DNA of 46,146 nucleotides from Streptomyces sp. AC512_CC834 (lineage in GTDB: Bacteria > Actinomycetota > Actinomycetes > Streptomycetales > Streptomycetaceae). Location of the stretch: NCBI RefSeq assembly GCF_019049325.1, contig NZ_JAGMUO010000008.1, forward strand, positions 1 through 46,146, in the 5' to 3' direction. Below the pieces are notes generated by a model. The model saw only the letters and a program-made list of their open reading frames with translations, had not been told where the DNA came from and searched no databases. The position numbers and the translations under genes were made by a program. Each line of letters starts with the position of its first letter. Within the stretch, counting starts at the first letter, position 1. Shown in pieces: positions 15,774 to 24,046 of the stretch.

Positions 15774-16931
15774 TCAGCGCCCTGGGCGGTCGGTCTCCCG
15801 TCCGGCCTCCTGTCCGGTTTCCTGTCCAGTCTCCCGTTCCGCCTCCCGTCCCTGCGAGACGGCGAGTTGCGGCAGTACGTCCGTGCAGAAGAGCTCCACG
15901 CTGGCGCGGGCCCGCGCGCCGTCGACCGCGCCGAAGTCGACCTGCCACAGGAAGCCGTCCACGCCGAGGACCTCCGCGATGGCCTGGACGCGGTCCGCCA
16001 CCCGGTCCGGCCCGCCCACCACGGCGCCGCCGAGGGTGCGGAACGACTCGGGGGTCATCGCGCGGATCGCCCGGCTCATGCCGGTGTATCCGCGGTAGTC
16101 ACTGCTGACCGTGGTGGTCCACGCGTCCGTCGACTCGGCCCAGACCCGCAGGTAGTGGGCCAGCAGCGGGTCCGCTGCCGCGTAGGCCGCACGGTCGTCG
16201 GCGCCGACGTACAGCGGAAGGCTCGCCAGCACGCGCCCCCGTGACGTGCGGTGTCCGCCGTGCGCGGTGTGCCCGCTGAGCTCGAAGCTCTCGCGGTAGA
16301 CGGCGATGTGGTCCGCCATCTCCTCCAGCGGCGTGAGCGCCGGGGTCACCAGGAGGCCGTGGCCCTGCTCGCCCGCCCAGGCGAAACTCGAGCGGGACCG
16401 GACGGCCGCGATCCAGGTGGGCGGGTGCGGATCCTGCACCGGACGGGGCAGCGTCGTCGCCTCGGCGAATCGGAAGAACGGGGTGTCGGCGGTGACCTTC
16501 TCCTCGGTCCACAGACGGCGCACGGCGTCCACCGTCGCCACGAACCGTTCCCGGCTGCCGTCCATGGGCACCCCGAACGCCTCGAATTCGTAGGGGAGAT
16601 AGGCCCGGGCGAACCCGACGTCGAGGCGACCGTCGCTGAGCGCGTCCACCATCGCCGTCTCGGAGGCGAGCGCGAGGGGATGGTGGAAGACCGGCAGGAC
16701 GCAGCCGGTCATCAGGCGCACCCGCGTCGTCACCGCCGCGACGGCCGACAGGAAGGTGAGAGGGCTCGGGCAGTAGCCGCCGTACGTGCGCAGATAGTGC
16801 TCGGTGATCTTCACATGGCTGAGCCCGGCCTCGTCGGCGTACCGGCTGAGATCGAGGGCCGTGCGGAAGTACTCCGGCGCGGGCAGCGTGGAGTGTTCGG
16901 CATCGGGGAGAAACGACAGACCGTGTTCCAT
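15774..16931 (-). CDS. LLM class flavin-dependent oxidoreductase (RiPP cluster)
   Basis: A 385-residue luciferase-like monooxygenase. It begins GLSFLPDAEHSTLPAPEYF and carries the family patterns SRYADEAGLSHVKITEHY, RVRLMTGCVLPVFHHPLALASETAM and DALSDGRLDVGFARAYLPYEFEAFG. The C-terminal tail is a Glu/Gly/Arg repeat (ETGQETGQ). Such enzymes use FMN or F420 to oxidise small molecules, often in secondary metabolism. Its ATG lies only 23 bases after the end of the CPBP gene before it in the transcript, so it is the last gene of the leftward nine-gene unit and probably tailors the peptide product. An AGAGGTCGC ribosome site precedes the start. The exact reaction cannot be predicted. Confidence 0.82.
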   Translation of the reverse strand: MEHGLSFLPDAEHSTLPAPEYFRTALDLSRYADEAGLSHVKITEHYLRTYGGYCPSPLTFLSAVAAVTTRVRLMTGCVLPVFHHPLALASETAMVDALSDGRLDVGFARAYLPYEFEAFGVPMDGSRERFVATVDAVRRLWTEEKVTADTPFFRFAEATTLPRPVQDPHPPTWIAAVRSRSSFAWAGEQGHGLLVTPALTPLEEMADHIAVYRESFELSGHTAHGGHRTSRGRVLASLPLYVGADDRAAYAAADPLLAHYLRVWAESTDAWTTTVSSDYRGYTGMSRAIRAMTPESFRTLGGAVVGGPDRVADRVQAIAEVLGVDGFLWQVDFGAVDGARARASVELFCTDVLPQLAVSQGREAERETGQETGQEAGRETDRPGR

Positions 16932-16954
16932 GGCGTAAGCGACCTCTTCTCGCT

Positions 16955-17845
16955 CTAGATGACGGCGAAGACGAAGAACACGACGTGCGCCACGACGAGT
17001 GGCGCCACGAAGGGAGTCGTCCAGAACACCAGGCCGTGCACGACCCCCATGACCACGCCGCCCACCACGGGGAACATCGCCCCCCGCCAGGACGACATGA
17101 AGAACGCCTGCATGAGGACGAACAGGACGATGGAGGTGGTGAGCGCCACGACCGGTCCCGCGTCGCGCAACCAGGTCAGGGCGACGCCGCGGAACACCAG
17201 TTCCTCGGAGGCGACCTGGACGCCCGTCAGGCCGAGGGCCGCCCACAGGGGCAGGACTTTGAGGGCGGTGAGATGGTGGCGGATCCAGCCGCCGCGCGAG
17301 CGTCCCAGCCAGGACCGCAGGGACTGCCCCTGGTCCTCGGAGTCCGCGGCCGGGCGGCGTGAACGGCGCCCCGGGCGGGGCGGGTCGAGCACGCGTACCG
17401 GGCCCGCCGGACCCACTGCGCCCGCCGCGCCCACCGCGCCCGCCGTCCCCCGGGCGGGTGGCCGCGTCCGTACGGGTGGCCGCGTCCGCGACCGGCGTGC
17501 CAGGCTCACCTCGATCAACGCCCGGCACAGCAGCGACCCGAGCGCCAGCTCCCCGATGCCCAGCAGGACGCCCAGCACGAGGAGGTCGGGCCTGGCGAGG
17601 CCGCTCACCAGCACTCCGGGCCCGATCCCCGTCACGGCGAGCAGCGCGACCACCACGACGACATGACTCGCGCCCGCCGCGGCCAGTTCGAAGACGTCCG
17701 CGCGCTGCGCGGTGCCCCAGTGGGACGGGCCGATCCGCGTCACTGCCGCGAGCCGGCGTGCACCGCGGAACAGGAGGGCCTTGCCGAACCAGTAGTAGAC
17801 GACCACCACGGCGGCCAGCGTCAGTACGCGCAACGGTGTACTCAC
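16955..17845 (-). CDS. CPBP family membrane protease 2 of the RiPP cluster
   Basis: A 296-residue polytopic protein with the CPBP signature: ASEELVFRGVALTWL (E-E-x-x-x-R), a WRGAMFPVVGGVVMGVVHGLVFW segment with the His, and hydrophobic ends. A Pro/Arg/Ala-Gly linker of about 50 residues in the middle is low in complexity. The GTG start overlaps the stop of the previous CPBP gene by 4 bases (GTGA), so the two are translationally coupled and probably act together. In streptolysin-S-like clusters a CPBP protein (SagE) is proposed for leader removal and self-immunity. Here one or both copies may do so. Confidence 0.82.
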   Translation of the reverse strand: MSTPLRVLTLAAVVVVYYWFGKALLFRGARRLAAVTRIGPSHWGTAQRADVFELAAAGASHVVVVVALLAVTGIGPGVLVSGLARPDLLVLGVLLGIGELALGSLLCRALIEVSLARRSRTRPPVRTRPPARGTAGAVGAAGAVGPAGPVRVLDPPRPGRRSRRPAADSEDQGQSLRSWLGRSRGGWIRHHLTALKVLPLWAALGLTGVQVASEELVFRGVALTWLRDAGPVVALTTSIVLFVLMQAFFMSSWRGAMFPVVGGVVMGVVHGLVFWTTPFVAPLVVAHVVFFVFAVI

Positions 17846-18705
17846 CGGGCCGCCCCCCACACCGGGGCGCCGGTCCGGGCCCGTCCGGCCGCGCTGGGGC
17901 GGGCCCGGTGGTAACGCCAGACCCATGTGTTGAACAGGGCATGGCCGACGACGGCGGGCAGCACCGTCCCGGTCAGGAGCACGGCGCCGGCGCACAGCCC
18001 GGCGAGCGGCAGCTTGGACAGCACCTGCCCCCAGCCGAAGAACACGTGGGACACGGCGAAGACGAGCTGCACCCCGAGCAGTGCCCCCACCACCGCGACC
18101 GCCGATCCGGCGCGCAGCGCGAGCGCCGTCAGGACGCCCCGGTACACGAGCTCCTCTGCCACCGCGACCGCGAGCAGCAGTGGCAGACGCACGCGCAGAT
18201 CGGCGGAGGTCGGTGCGAAGTTGTTGCGGGCCTCGATCAGCCCGGTGCGCCGGGTGGCCGAAGCCGACACGGCGACCCCGGCCGGCCTCGCCTGCCCGGA
18301 ACGCAGCGTCACCGACCGTTCGTCGCGTACCGCGTGCCCGGCCCGTCGCCCCCACCACCGGGTGAGCGACCGGTCGGCGCGGGTGGCCGCGTACGCCACG
18401 AGCGGGCCGAGCAGCAGACCCGCGAGCAGCCCGGCGGGGAGGGAGCCGAGTCCCGGCACCCAGCCACCGCCGACCGGGCGCAGCACCCCGACGCCGAGCA
18501 GGAGGCCGCCTCCCGAGAGGACGAGCACACAGACACCGGTGTGCAGGGCCAGCATCGGCACGCGGCGCAGTCCGGCCCAGCGCGTGTGGAGATGGGCGGC
18601 GACGGTCATCGAGGCCAGGCCGAGGACCACCACGGTCGCCGTGAGAAGGGGCCGCGTGTCGGCGGGGACGAGGTGGAGGGGCTCAGGGGAAGGGATGAGG
18701 GGCAT
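17842..18705 (-). CDS. CPBP family membrane protease 1 of the RiPP cluster
   Basis: A 287-residue membrane protein with about eight hydrophobic helices. The CPBP motifs are AVAVAEELVYRGVLTAL (E-E-x-x-x-R), AVSHVFFGWGQ with its His, and VVGHALFNTWVWRY (H-x-x-x-N). All expected metal ligands are present, so it is probably an active protease. The ATG at 18705 lies inside the end of the YcaO gene (23-base overlap) and has GGAGGG upstream. It is sequence-divergent from its partner at 16955, so the pair is not a recent duplication. Likely roles are leader-peptide cleavage at the membrane or producer immunity. Confidence 0.83.
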   Translation of the reverse strand: MPLIPSPEPLHLVPADTRPLLTATVVVLGLASMTVAAHLHTRWAGLRRVPMLALHTGVCVLVLSGGGLLLGVGVLRPVGGGWVPGLGSLPAGLLAGLLLGPLVAYAATRADRSLTRWWGRRAGHAVRDERSVTLRSGQARPAGVAVSASATRRTGLIEARNNFAPTSADLRVRLPLLLAVAVAEELVYRGVLTALALRAGSAVAVVGALLGVQLVFAVSHVFFGWGQVLSKLPLAGLCAGAVLLTGTVLPAVVGHALFNTWVWRYHRARPSAAGRARTGAPVWGAAR

Positions 18706-20050
18706 GTCGCCGGAACCCTCCGTACGCCGCGAACCGGGGATGGGCCGCCGTCGGCGCACTGGGCAGCGGCAGGGTGAGCAGGTCGGGACTCCAGAAGCGC
18801 GCTACGACGAAGCCGAGTGCCGCCGCGTCGACGGTGGTCAGGTCCCCGGCGTACAGACGTTTGCCGGTGTGGTGGAAGGCCGAGACGAGACGGCGTACGG
18901 AGTGCGCGGCACCCAGGTTCTCGGCGTCCGGCGGGAGGTCGTCGGCACTGGCCTCCTCGCAGTCCCCGTAGCGTTCCTCGACGACCCGGGCGCCCTGCGG
19001 GGAAGCGGCCAGGACGACGTTGCTCTCCAGGTCGAAGATGGCCTCGTCACCGGAGTCGTCACCGGAGTCGGTGCCGGACGCGTGATCCTGCACGCTCGTC
19101 CACGTGGCGAGCGCGCGCACCCCCACGCCCTCCAGGAACGCCTTGTACATCGCGGCCTCCAGGCGGTCGTCGATGCCGAGGCCCACGGCGACCGCGGGCA
19201 CTTGGCCGCCCGGCTCGCGCAGCAGGCAGGCGATGGTGAAGCCGGGCAGGTCGGCGCTGGGCAGCAGGTGGAACTCCGGCTGCCCGCCGAGGGGATGACA
19301 GTGCCGGGCCACCAGCCGCAGGAGCGCGGCGGAGCGTCGGCCCGGACGGATGCGCACGGATCGGGTGGCGCCGTACCAGTGGCCGACCGCCGCGTCGATC
19401 TGCGCCATCTCCTGAAGCGCGCCGAGCGCGGCCTTGTCCGGGTCGGTGTGCGCGGCCGTGCCGGTGGTGACGGCGGGCTGCACCCACGGCTCGCCCTCGG
19501 TGTCCCGCACCACGTAGCCGACGGTTGTGAGCTGCGCCGGCAGCCAGGTGGGCCGGCCGTCGCGCAGGCGGGTGAAGCGGCTCCAGCCGAACCGGTCGTC
19601 GGGTCCGGGGCGTTGGAACGGAAAGCCCGGACTCGCGAGCTGTTCCTCGGTGAAGGGGAGGTAGGAGCCGACGGGGAAGTGCGGCTCGTCGCCGAGCTCC
19701 GCCTCGGTGGCGACCCGGACGGGGTAGGCCCCGCTCACGGCCGCGACGTACCCGGCGTAGCGTTCCACCACCTCACCGAGGGTGCGGATGTGCGACTCGT
19801 GGGGGCGTACCCCGTACCCGCCGATGTGATAGCTGCCCAGCTTGGGACGGGGCTGGTCGCGCAGGACGTGAACGCCGGTGAGGTCGCCCCCCGAGACCAG
19901 CAGGCGCGGGCCGTACCGGGGCCGGGAGAGGAAGCCGAGCTGCGGCATGAGCCCGCAGAGCGGGGAGTGCATCCGGCGGCGCAGCCGGGCGGTCTGGGCG
20001 TCGGGCGGCTCGACCACGCGCAGTCCCGACGTGGTGCGCAGCTCAGGCAT
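18683..20050 (-). CDS. YcaO cyclodehydratase of a TOMM/LAP cluster
   Basis: A 455-residue YcaO protein, the enzyme that uses ATP to turn Cys, Ser and Thr of a precursor peptide into azolines. YcaO ATP-site patterns are visible: GYGVRPHESHIRTLGEVVERYAG (about 79-101; Glu 93 and Glu 96) and GTAAHTDPDKAALGALQEMAQIDA (about 197-220; Glu 214). A further helix, EAAMYKAFLEGVGVRAL, follows. The protein ends exactly in PHPFP, the C-terminal PxPxP motif typical of azoline-forming YcaO enzymes. It corresponds to the D protein of cyclodehydratases. Its start overlaps the stop of the E1-like gene by 8 bases, so both are made together, as expected for a C/D complex. Confidence 0.9.
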   Translation of the reverse strand: MPELRTTSGLRVVEPPDAQTARLRRRMHSPLCGLMPQLGFLSRPRYGPRLLVSGGDLTGVHVLRDQPRPKLGSYHIGGYGVRPHESHIRTLGEVVERYAGYVAAVSGAYPVRVATEAELGDEPHFPVGSYLPFTEEQLASPGFPFQRPGPDDRFGWSRFTRLRDGRPTWLPAQLTTVGYVVRDTEGEPWVQPAVTTGTAAHTDPDKAALGALQEMAQIDAAVGHWYGATRSVRIRPGRRSAALLRLVARHCHPLGGQPEFHLLPSADLPGFTIACLLREPGGQVPAVAVGLGIDDRLEAAMYKAFLEGVGVRALATWTSVQDHASGTDSGDDSGDEAIFDLESNVVLAASPQGARVVEERYGDCEEASADDLPPDAENLGAAHSVRRLVSAFHHTGKRLYAGDLTTVDAAALGFVVARFWSPDLLTLPLPSAPTAAHPRFAAYGGFRRHAPHPFP

Positions 20051-21122
20051 CGATCCACCGCCTGACGTCGAAGTAGACCTCCGTGCCGTCCCGTTCGGGC
20101 ACGGTGCCGCACGACGGACAGCCCGGCAGCCTGAGCACCTCCGAGTAGACCATCTCCATCGACGGGAGATAGATCCCGAGCACCTTGCCGACCGTGCTGG
20201 TGGTGCCGGTGACCGCCATGTTCACGGCTTCGAGCGCGGCGTGCGAGGCGAGGAGCGACGACAGGACCCCGGCGCAGCCGTCCTCCGCGACCTGCCCCTC
20301 CGCGATGGCACCGGCACCGGCTCCGGCTCCGGTTCCTGCTGCGGCGAGCGCCTGCTTGTAGCGTTGATAGGCGGCGCCCTCACGGAGGTTCATGACCACG
20401 CGGGTCTCGAAGCAGGTGAAGCAGGCCGTACTGTCGGGCACGAACGTCGGGCCCACCAGCAGCAGTGGGCCGTCGACGGCCGCCTGGATCCAGGGAGTGT
20501 CCAGCGCCAGGGCGACGCGGTTGAGAACGGCCAGACGCAACGGGTGTACGGCATCGGCGACATGGACGAGCAGGCAGCCCCGCCAGTCCTCGAAGTTCTC
20601 CACGAACCGCTCGAAGGCAAGACCGTCCTCAAGGACGTCCAGCGGGCAGTCGTCCAGGAGAGCGACCAGCCGGTCCCCGTCCCCCTGGTCCGGTCCGCTC
20701 ACCGTCAGTTGTTCGTGGACGCCGAGGAGCCGCGACACCTGGGCCGCGGCGGGCCCGCCGCCGAGGAGCTTCACGTTCTGGAAGGCGGCCCGCTCGACGC
20801 GTCCGCTCGCCATGCGGTCCAGGAACGCGTCGAGCGCCGTGGACGGACCGTGCTCCAGGACGGCGAGCTGATCCAGGTGATCGATGAGCGCCTCGAGTTC
20901 GGTGCGGGTGACCCCGGCCTCCTTGGCGAGCTGGGCCCGGTCCCGGGTGCCGTCGAGCCCCGTGACGAGCGTGCTGAGACGGCCCGCGCCGCTGTGGTCG
21001 ACGAGCGTGATCGACTGTGGGCTCCACACCCCCGAACGCAGCTCGACCGTGTTCTGGTCGTGCGGGACCACTGAATAGACGGACTTGATGCGCACGGTGC
21101 GGCTGGTGCGTCTCGTGGACAC
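20043..21122 (-). CDS. TOMM leader-binding cyclodehydratase partner (E1-like)
   Basis: A 359-residue E1-ubiquitin-activating-like protein of the TOMM cyclodehydratase C/ocin-ThiF type. The N-terminal about 95 residues resemble the RiPP recognition element (FQ-VKLL follows after a helical part). A Rossmann-like segment begins at about 115 (NVKLLGGGPAAAQVSRLL). Two CxxC pairs (Cys 234/237 in CFTCFETR and Cys 335/338 in CPSCG) form the structural zinc site. Proteins like this bind the leader and present the core to YcaO. A Gly/Ala repeat at 262-272 is a low-complexity insert. The start is GTG at 21122 with GAGAGGAGA upstream. The gene product lies between the radical SAM enzyme and YcaO in the operon. 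Confidence 0.87.
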   Translation of the reverse strand: MSTRRTSRTVRIKSVYSVVPHDQNTVELRSGVWSPQSITLVDHSGAGRLSTLVTGLDGTRDRAQLAKEAGVTRTELEALIDHLDQLAVLEHGPSTALDAFLDRMASGRVERAAFQNVKLLGGGPAAAQVSRLLGVHEQLTVSGPDQGDGDRLVALLDDCPLDVLEDGLAFERFVENFEDWRGCLLVHVADAVHPLRLAVLNRVALALDTPWIQAAVDGPLLLVGPTFVPDSTACFTCFETRVVMNLREGAAYQRYKQALAAAGTGAGAGAGAIAEGQVAEDGCAGVLSSLLASHAALEAVNMAVTGTTSTVGKVLGIYLPSMEMVYSEVLRLPGCPSCGTVPERDGTEVYFDVRRWIDA

Positions 21123-21191
21123 GGACGTCTCCTCTCGTTCGGCTCAGCTCTCGCTCGGGTCAGGCCTCGTTCGGGTCGGCTCTCGTTCGGG

Positions 21192-22469
21192 TCAGCCCAT
21201 GAGCGTGGCGGCGGTCACGGACAGGTCGGTACGCCCCTGCTGGGGCGAGTTGAGGTACTGCAGCTCGATGAACGCGTCGGCGATGTCGCCGGGAGGCAGC
21301 CGGAGCCCGTCGCCGTCGCGTGTCACCGTGGTGACGGAGTCGAAGAAGTCCAGGAGGGTGCGGCAGGCCCGCTGGCCCGTCACGTCGTCGAAGGACTGTC
21401 CGGTGCGCTGCTCCCACCAGTCACGCCGCGCGCCCTCGTACGTCGTCAGGGACTGGTAGAGCATGCGGGGTGCGATGGCGGCCGAGGCGAGGTCGTAGTC
21501 CTCGTCGAAGGCGAGCGGGTCGCGGTTGTAGTCGAGCAGCCTGCCGCGGGCGTGCGCGAGATAGCGGCCGCCGAGCACGGACGTCGCTCCCGACCCGAAC
21601 CCCGCCCAGTCGCAGCGCAGTTGGAAGTAGGCCAGATCGCTGTGACAGAGCAGGCCGCCGGTGCCGAAGTGGCTCATCGCGTACTCGTCGAAGCCCGCCC
21701 CGGTCAGGAGCTCGGCGCCCGCCGTGTAGCCGCGCTTCTGCTCGCCGCGGTCGATGTGGCGGTTGCCGCGTCCGAGCTGGCGTCGCATCACGGTGCCGTG
21801 CGCGGGCCGGTAGGGGTAGAGCGCGACATGGGTGAGGGGCAGGTCGAGGGCGACCCGTACGGCCTCCCGGGTCTCCGCGCTGGGCTGTCCGGGGAAGCCG
21901 CAGATCAGGTCGATGCTGATGTCCTCGAACCCGGCGTCCCGCGCCTGCTGGACGATGGTGCGGGCCTGGCGGGCGTCATGGCTGCGGCCCAGCGTGCGCA
22001 GGCGCTTGTCGTCGAAGGACTGCACGCCGCTGCTCAGCCGGCGAAAGCCGATGTCGCGGAAGGCCGCGAGTTTCTCGGGCTCCAGGGTCTCGGGGCTGCA
22101 CTCGATCGTCGATTCCAGCAGCTCGCCGCCGAGGGCGGGAAACGCCTGGCGCAGGGCCGCTCCGACGCGCGCGATCTCGTCGAGGGAGAGGATGGAGGCC
22201 GTGCCGCCGCCCCAGTAGAGGATCGTGGGGCGATAGCCGGCCTCGGTCAGCCGGGCGCCGCGTTCGGTGAGTTCGTGGCACAGGGCGTCGATGTAGCGCC
22301 GGCGCGGCTGGTCGGTCTCGGTGAGCAGGAGCTCGGAGGTGGGGATCTCGGTGACCCAGTCGCAGAAGTGGCACTTGGAGCGGCAGAAGGGGATGTGGAG
22401 ATAGACGAGGAGGTCACGGTCCTGAGGGGTGGTGGTCGTTCCAGGAGCCGGGTTGTGGGACGTGGTCAC
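21192..22469 (-). CDS. HemN-like radical SAM enzyme of the RiPP cluster
   Basis: A 425-residue radical SAM protein of the HemN/HemW branch. It has YLHIPFCRSKCHFC (CxxxCxxC; Cys 29, 33, 36), the SAM-binding GGGTAS (87-92), the ECSPETL segment and the RLSSGVQSFDDKRLRTLGR motif typical of HemN-like enzymes. A C-terminal HemN_C-like helical part follows. Inside RiPP clusters, HemN-like enzymes are class C radical SAM methyltransferases (for example TbtI and NosN in thiopeptide pathways), which use two SAM molecules and can methylate azole carbons. Given its position between SagB and the E1-like gene, I infer it modifies the peptide rather than making haem. The GTG start overlaps the stop of the SagB gene by 4 bases. 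Confidence 0.85.
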   Translation of the reverse strand: MTTSHNPAPGTTTTPQDRDLLVYLHIPFCRSKCHFCDWVTEIPTSELLLTETDQPRRRYIDALCHELTERGARLTEAGYRPTILYWGGGTASILSLDEIARVGAALRQAFPALGGELLESTIECSPETLEPEKLAAFRDIGFRRLSSGVQSFDDKRLRTLGRSHDARQARTIVQQARDAGFEDISIDLICGFPGQPSAETREAVRVALDLPLTHVALYPYRPAHGTVMRRQLGRGNRHIDRGEQKRGYTAGAELLTGAGFDEYAMSHFGTGGLLCHSDLAYFQLRCDWAGFGSGATSVLGGRYLAHARGRLLDYNRDPLAFDEDYDLASAAIAPRMLYQSLTTYEGARRDWWEQRTGQSFDDVTGQRACRTLLDFFDSVTTVTRDGDGLRLPPGDIADAFIELQYLNSPQQGRTDLSVTAATLMG

Positions 22470-23392
22470 TCCAGCCTCCCCAGGACCACCGCGTGCACGG
22501 CCGCCCGCAGTACCCCGTCGATGCCGAGCGCGGCGTGCAGCCGGTCGTCCACGAAGCTCGCGCAGTCCGTGGAGCCGAGGCCGACGGACGTCACCGCCAG
22601 ATGCATGTTCTGCGTGATGCACCCCGTCTCGTGCAGCACGAAACGCAGGCCCCGCGGCCCGTACTTGCGCATGCTGCGCCACGGGCTCGCGACCATGACC
22701 ACCAACGCCGAAGCGGTGTCGAACGAGATCGCCGTGCCGGGAGTCGTGAAGGCGTCGAGCACTCGGTCGACGACCGCCTGGCCGCCCTCCCGCACCAGCA
22801 CGTCACGCACGGGCTGGTATCGGTACACGCCCACGTCCAGACCCGTCACATCGAGTGCCACCACATGCAGGGCGACCGGAAAGAGGCCGCCGCCGCTCGG
22901 CGCCGTACGGAAGCGGTACGTCTCCTGGCCGCCGCGCAGCAGCTCTATGTCGGCCTCCGCCGTCACCCCGTCGGCAAGACGCAGCACCGTCGCCAACTCG
23001 TCGGCCGCGACGGGGTCACCGCTGTAGCCGCGGACACTGCGGCGCCGCATCAGGGCCTCGCCGAGCTCCATCGTCGCGGGCACCGACGCGGGCAGTTCGA
23101 CCCGTTGGTGGTCGGGTACCGGCTCGTCGTCGAGCTGGGCGAGCGTGGTCACCATCGTGTCGCCGAAGTAGTCCGACGCGGACAGCACGCCCTCCCGGTC
23201 GGGGTCCCGCAGCCGGCTGGCGGTGAGGAAGTCCTCGGCCACCCTGCTGCTCACGCTGCCCGCCGTCTCGGCCCCGAGGTTGTCGAACCGGAGCTGGTGG
23301 GTGCGCACGCCCACGGACCGCGCCTCGGGCGCCAGCACGCGGTAGGCGTTGATGCCGACGCTGAACTCGTCGAACCCGGAATCCTGTTGCAT
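22466..23392 (-). CDS. SagB/ThcOx-type dehydrogenase
   Basis: A 308-residue FMN-dependent azoline dehydrogenase of the nitroreductase fold. Recognisable parts are MRRRSVRGYSG (about 115-125), the SagB motif FRTAPSGGGLFPVALHVVALD (161-181), VYRYQPVRD, ALVVMVASPWRS with FVLHETGCITQNMHLAVTSVGLGS, and a C-terminal AVHAVVLG. SagB/ThcOx enzymes oxidise azolines to aromatic azoles after YcaO. The ATG at 23392 has GGGAGGG upstream. The first 80 residues are an N-terminal extension seen in many SagB proteins. It lies downstream of the VOC gene in the leftward unit. A full-length catalytic core is present, so azole formation is likely. Confidence 0.88.
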   Translation of the reverse strand: MQQDSGFDEFSVGINAYRVLAPEARSVGVRTHQLRFDNLGAETAGSVSSRVAEDFLTASRLRDPDREGVLSASDYFGDTMVTTLAQLDDEPVPDHQRVELPASVPATMELGEALMRRRSVRGYSGDPVAADELATVLRLADGVTAEADIELLRGGQETYRFRTAPSGGGLFPVALHVVALDVTGLDVGVYRYQPVRDVLVREGGQAVVDRVLDAFTTPGTAISFDTASALVVMVASPWRSMRKYGPRGLRFVLHETGCITQNMHLAVTSVGLGSTDCASFVDDRLHAALGIDGVLRAAVHAVVLGRLE

Positions 23393-23426
23393 GCTGCGGC
23401 CCTCCCTGAGCCTCGGTGACCTGACC

Positions 23427-23990
23427 TCAGCCGTCCGACGGGTCGTCGAACATCTGGGTGGTGGCGGGCACTCGACGGGACAGCGCGATCGACTGATCGG
23501 CGAGCTGCTCGGCGGTGACCGGGTTCGCGTAGGTGCCGAGAGCGAAGGTCGCATGGGCCCATTCGCTGAACTCGACGATGCCGAGGCGGTTTCCCTCGGG
23601 GTCGTGGAGGCTGGCGCCGCGGCCCATGGAGTCGCCCGCCTCGCCCCGGTAGAAGGGGCTGTCGCGGAATTGATCACGGAACTCGTCGCGGATCCGCTTG
23701 GGCAGCGGAAGGTCATACGGACCGGCCACTACGGTGCCACCCGCCGCCTTCCACTCGTCGAGTGTCCGGTCGAGGTCGTCGACGGCGAACATCACCGTCA
23801 CGCCCTCGCCCTCGAAATGTCGCTCATTGACAGTCAGCAGGATTCCGTCGCTCGACACCGGGGCGTGGAAGGAAATCTTTTCGGGCGAGAGTGATCGCGC
23901 GAGACGCAGTCCGAGGAAACGCTCGTAGAACTCTATTCCGACGTCCACGTCGTCGACCGGCACATTGATGATGACGGGCTTGGGAATCAT
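23427..23990 (-). CDS. VOC family protein of the RiPP cluster
   Basis: A 187-residue vicinal-oxygen-chelate protein. It begins with NVPVDDVDVGIEFYERFLGLRLAR and has a second half with VTVMFAVDDLDRTLDEWKAAGGTVV and GASLHDPEGNRLGIVEFSEW, the glyoxalase/bleomycin-resistance fold. A GAGGAGAG ribosome site precedes the ATG at 23990. It is the first enzyme gene after the precursor peptide, separated by a strong hairpin. A VOC protein is not a standard member of azole-peptide clusters. It could bind the mature product for self-protection, as bleomycin-type binding proteins do, or catalyse an extra step. Metal ligands cannot be assigned with certainty. Confidence 0.8.
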   Translation of the reverse strand: MIPKPVIINVPVDDVDVGIEFYERFLGLRLARSLSPEKISFHAPVSSDGILLTVNERHFEGEGVTVMFAVDDLDRTLDEWKAAGGTVVAGPYDLPLPKRIRDEFRDQFRDSPFYRGEAGDSMGRGASLHDPEGNRLGIVEFSEWAHATFALGTYANPVTAEQLADQSIALSRRVPATTQMFDDPSDG

Positions 23991-24010
23991 CTCTCTCCTC
24001 CGTGCTCCTG

Positions 24011-24041
24011 GAGGTGCCGGGCACACTTGGCCCGGCACCTC
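24011..24041 (-). terminator. Perfect 12-bp hairpin after the precursor gene (attenuator)
   Basis: GAGGTGCCGGGC (24011-24022) and GCCCGGCACCTC (24030-24041) pair perfectly around a 7-base loop. It lies 5 bases after the precursor stop codon and 20 bases before the VOC start. There is no U-tract. A stem here would protect or partly terminate the transcript, giving more precursor than enzyme, which is common in RiPP operons. Confidence 0.65.
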
Positions 24042-24046
24042 GTCGA

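Noticed and set aside
21192..22469. Radical SAM gene as the housekeeping coproporphyrinogen oxidase-like HemW
   Set aside because: Its 4-base overlap with SagB and position between RiPP enzymes argue for a role in the peptide pathway, though motifs alone cannot exclude a HemW-like activity.
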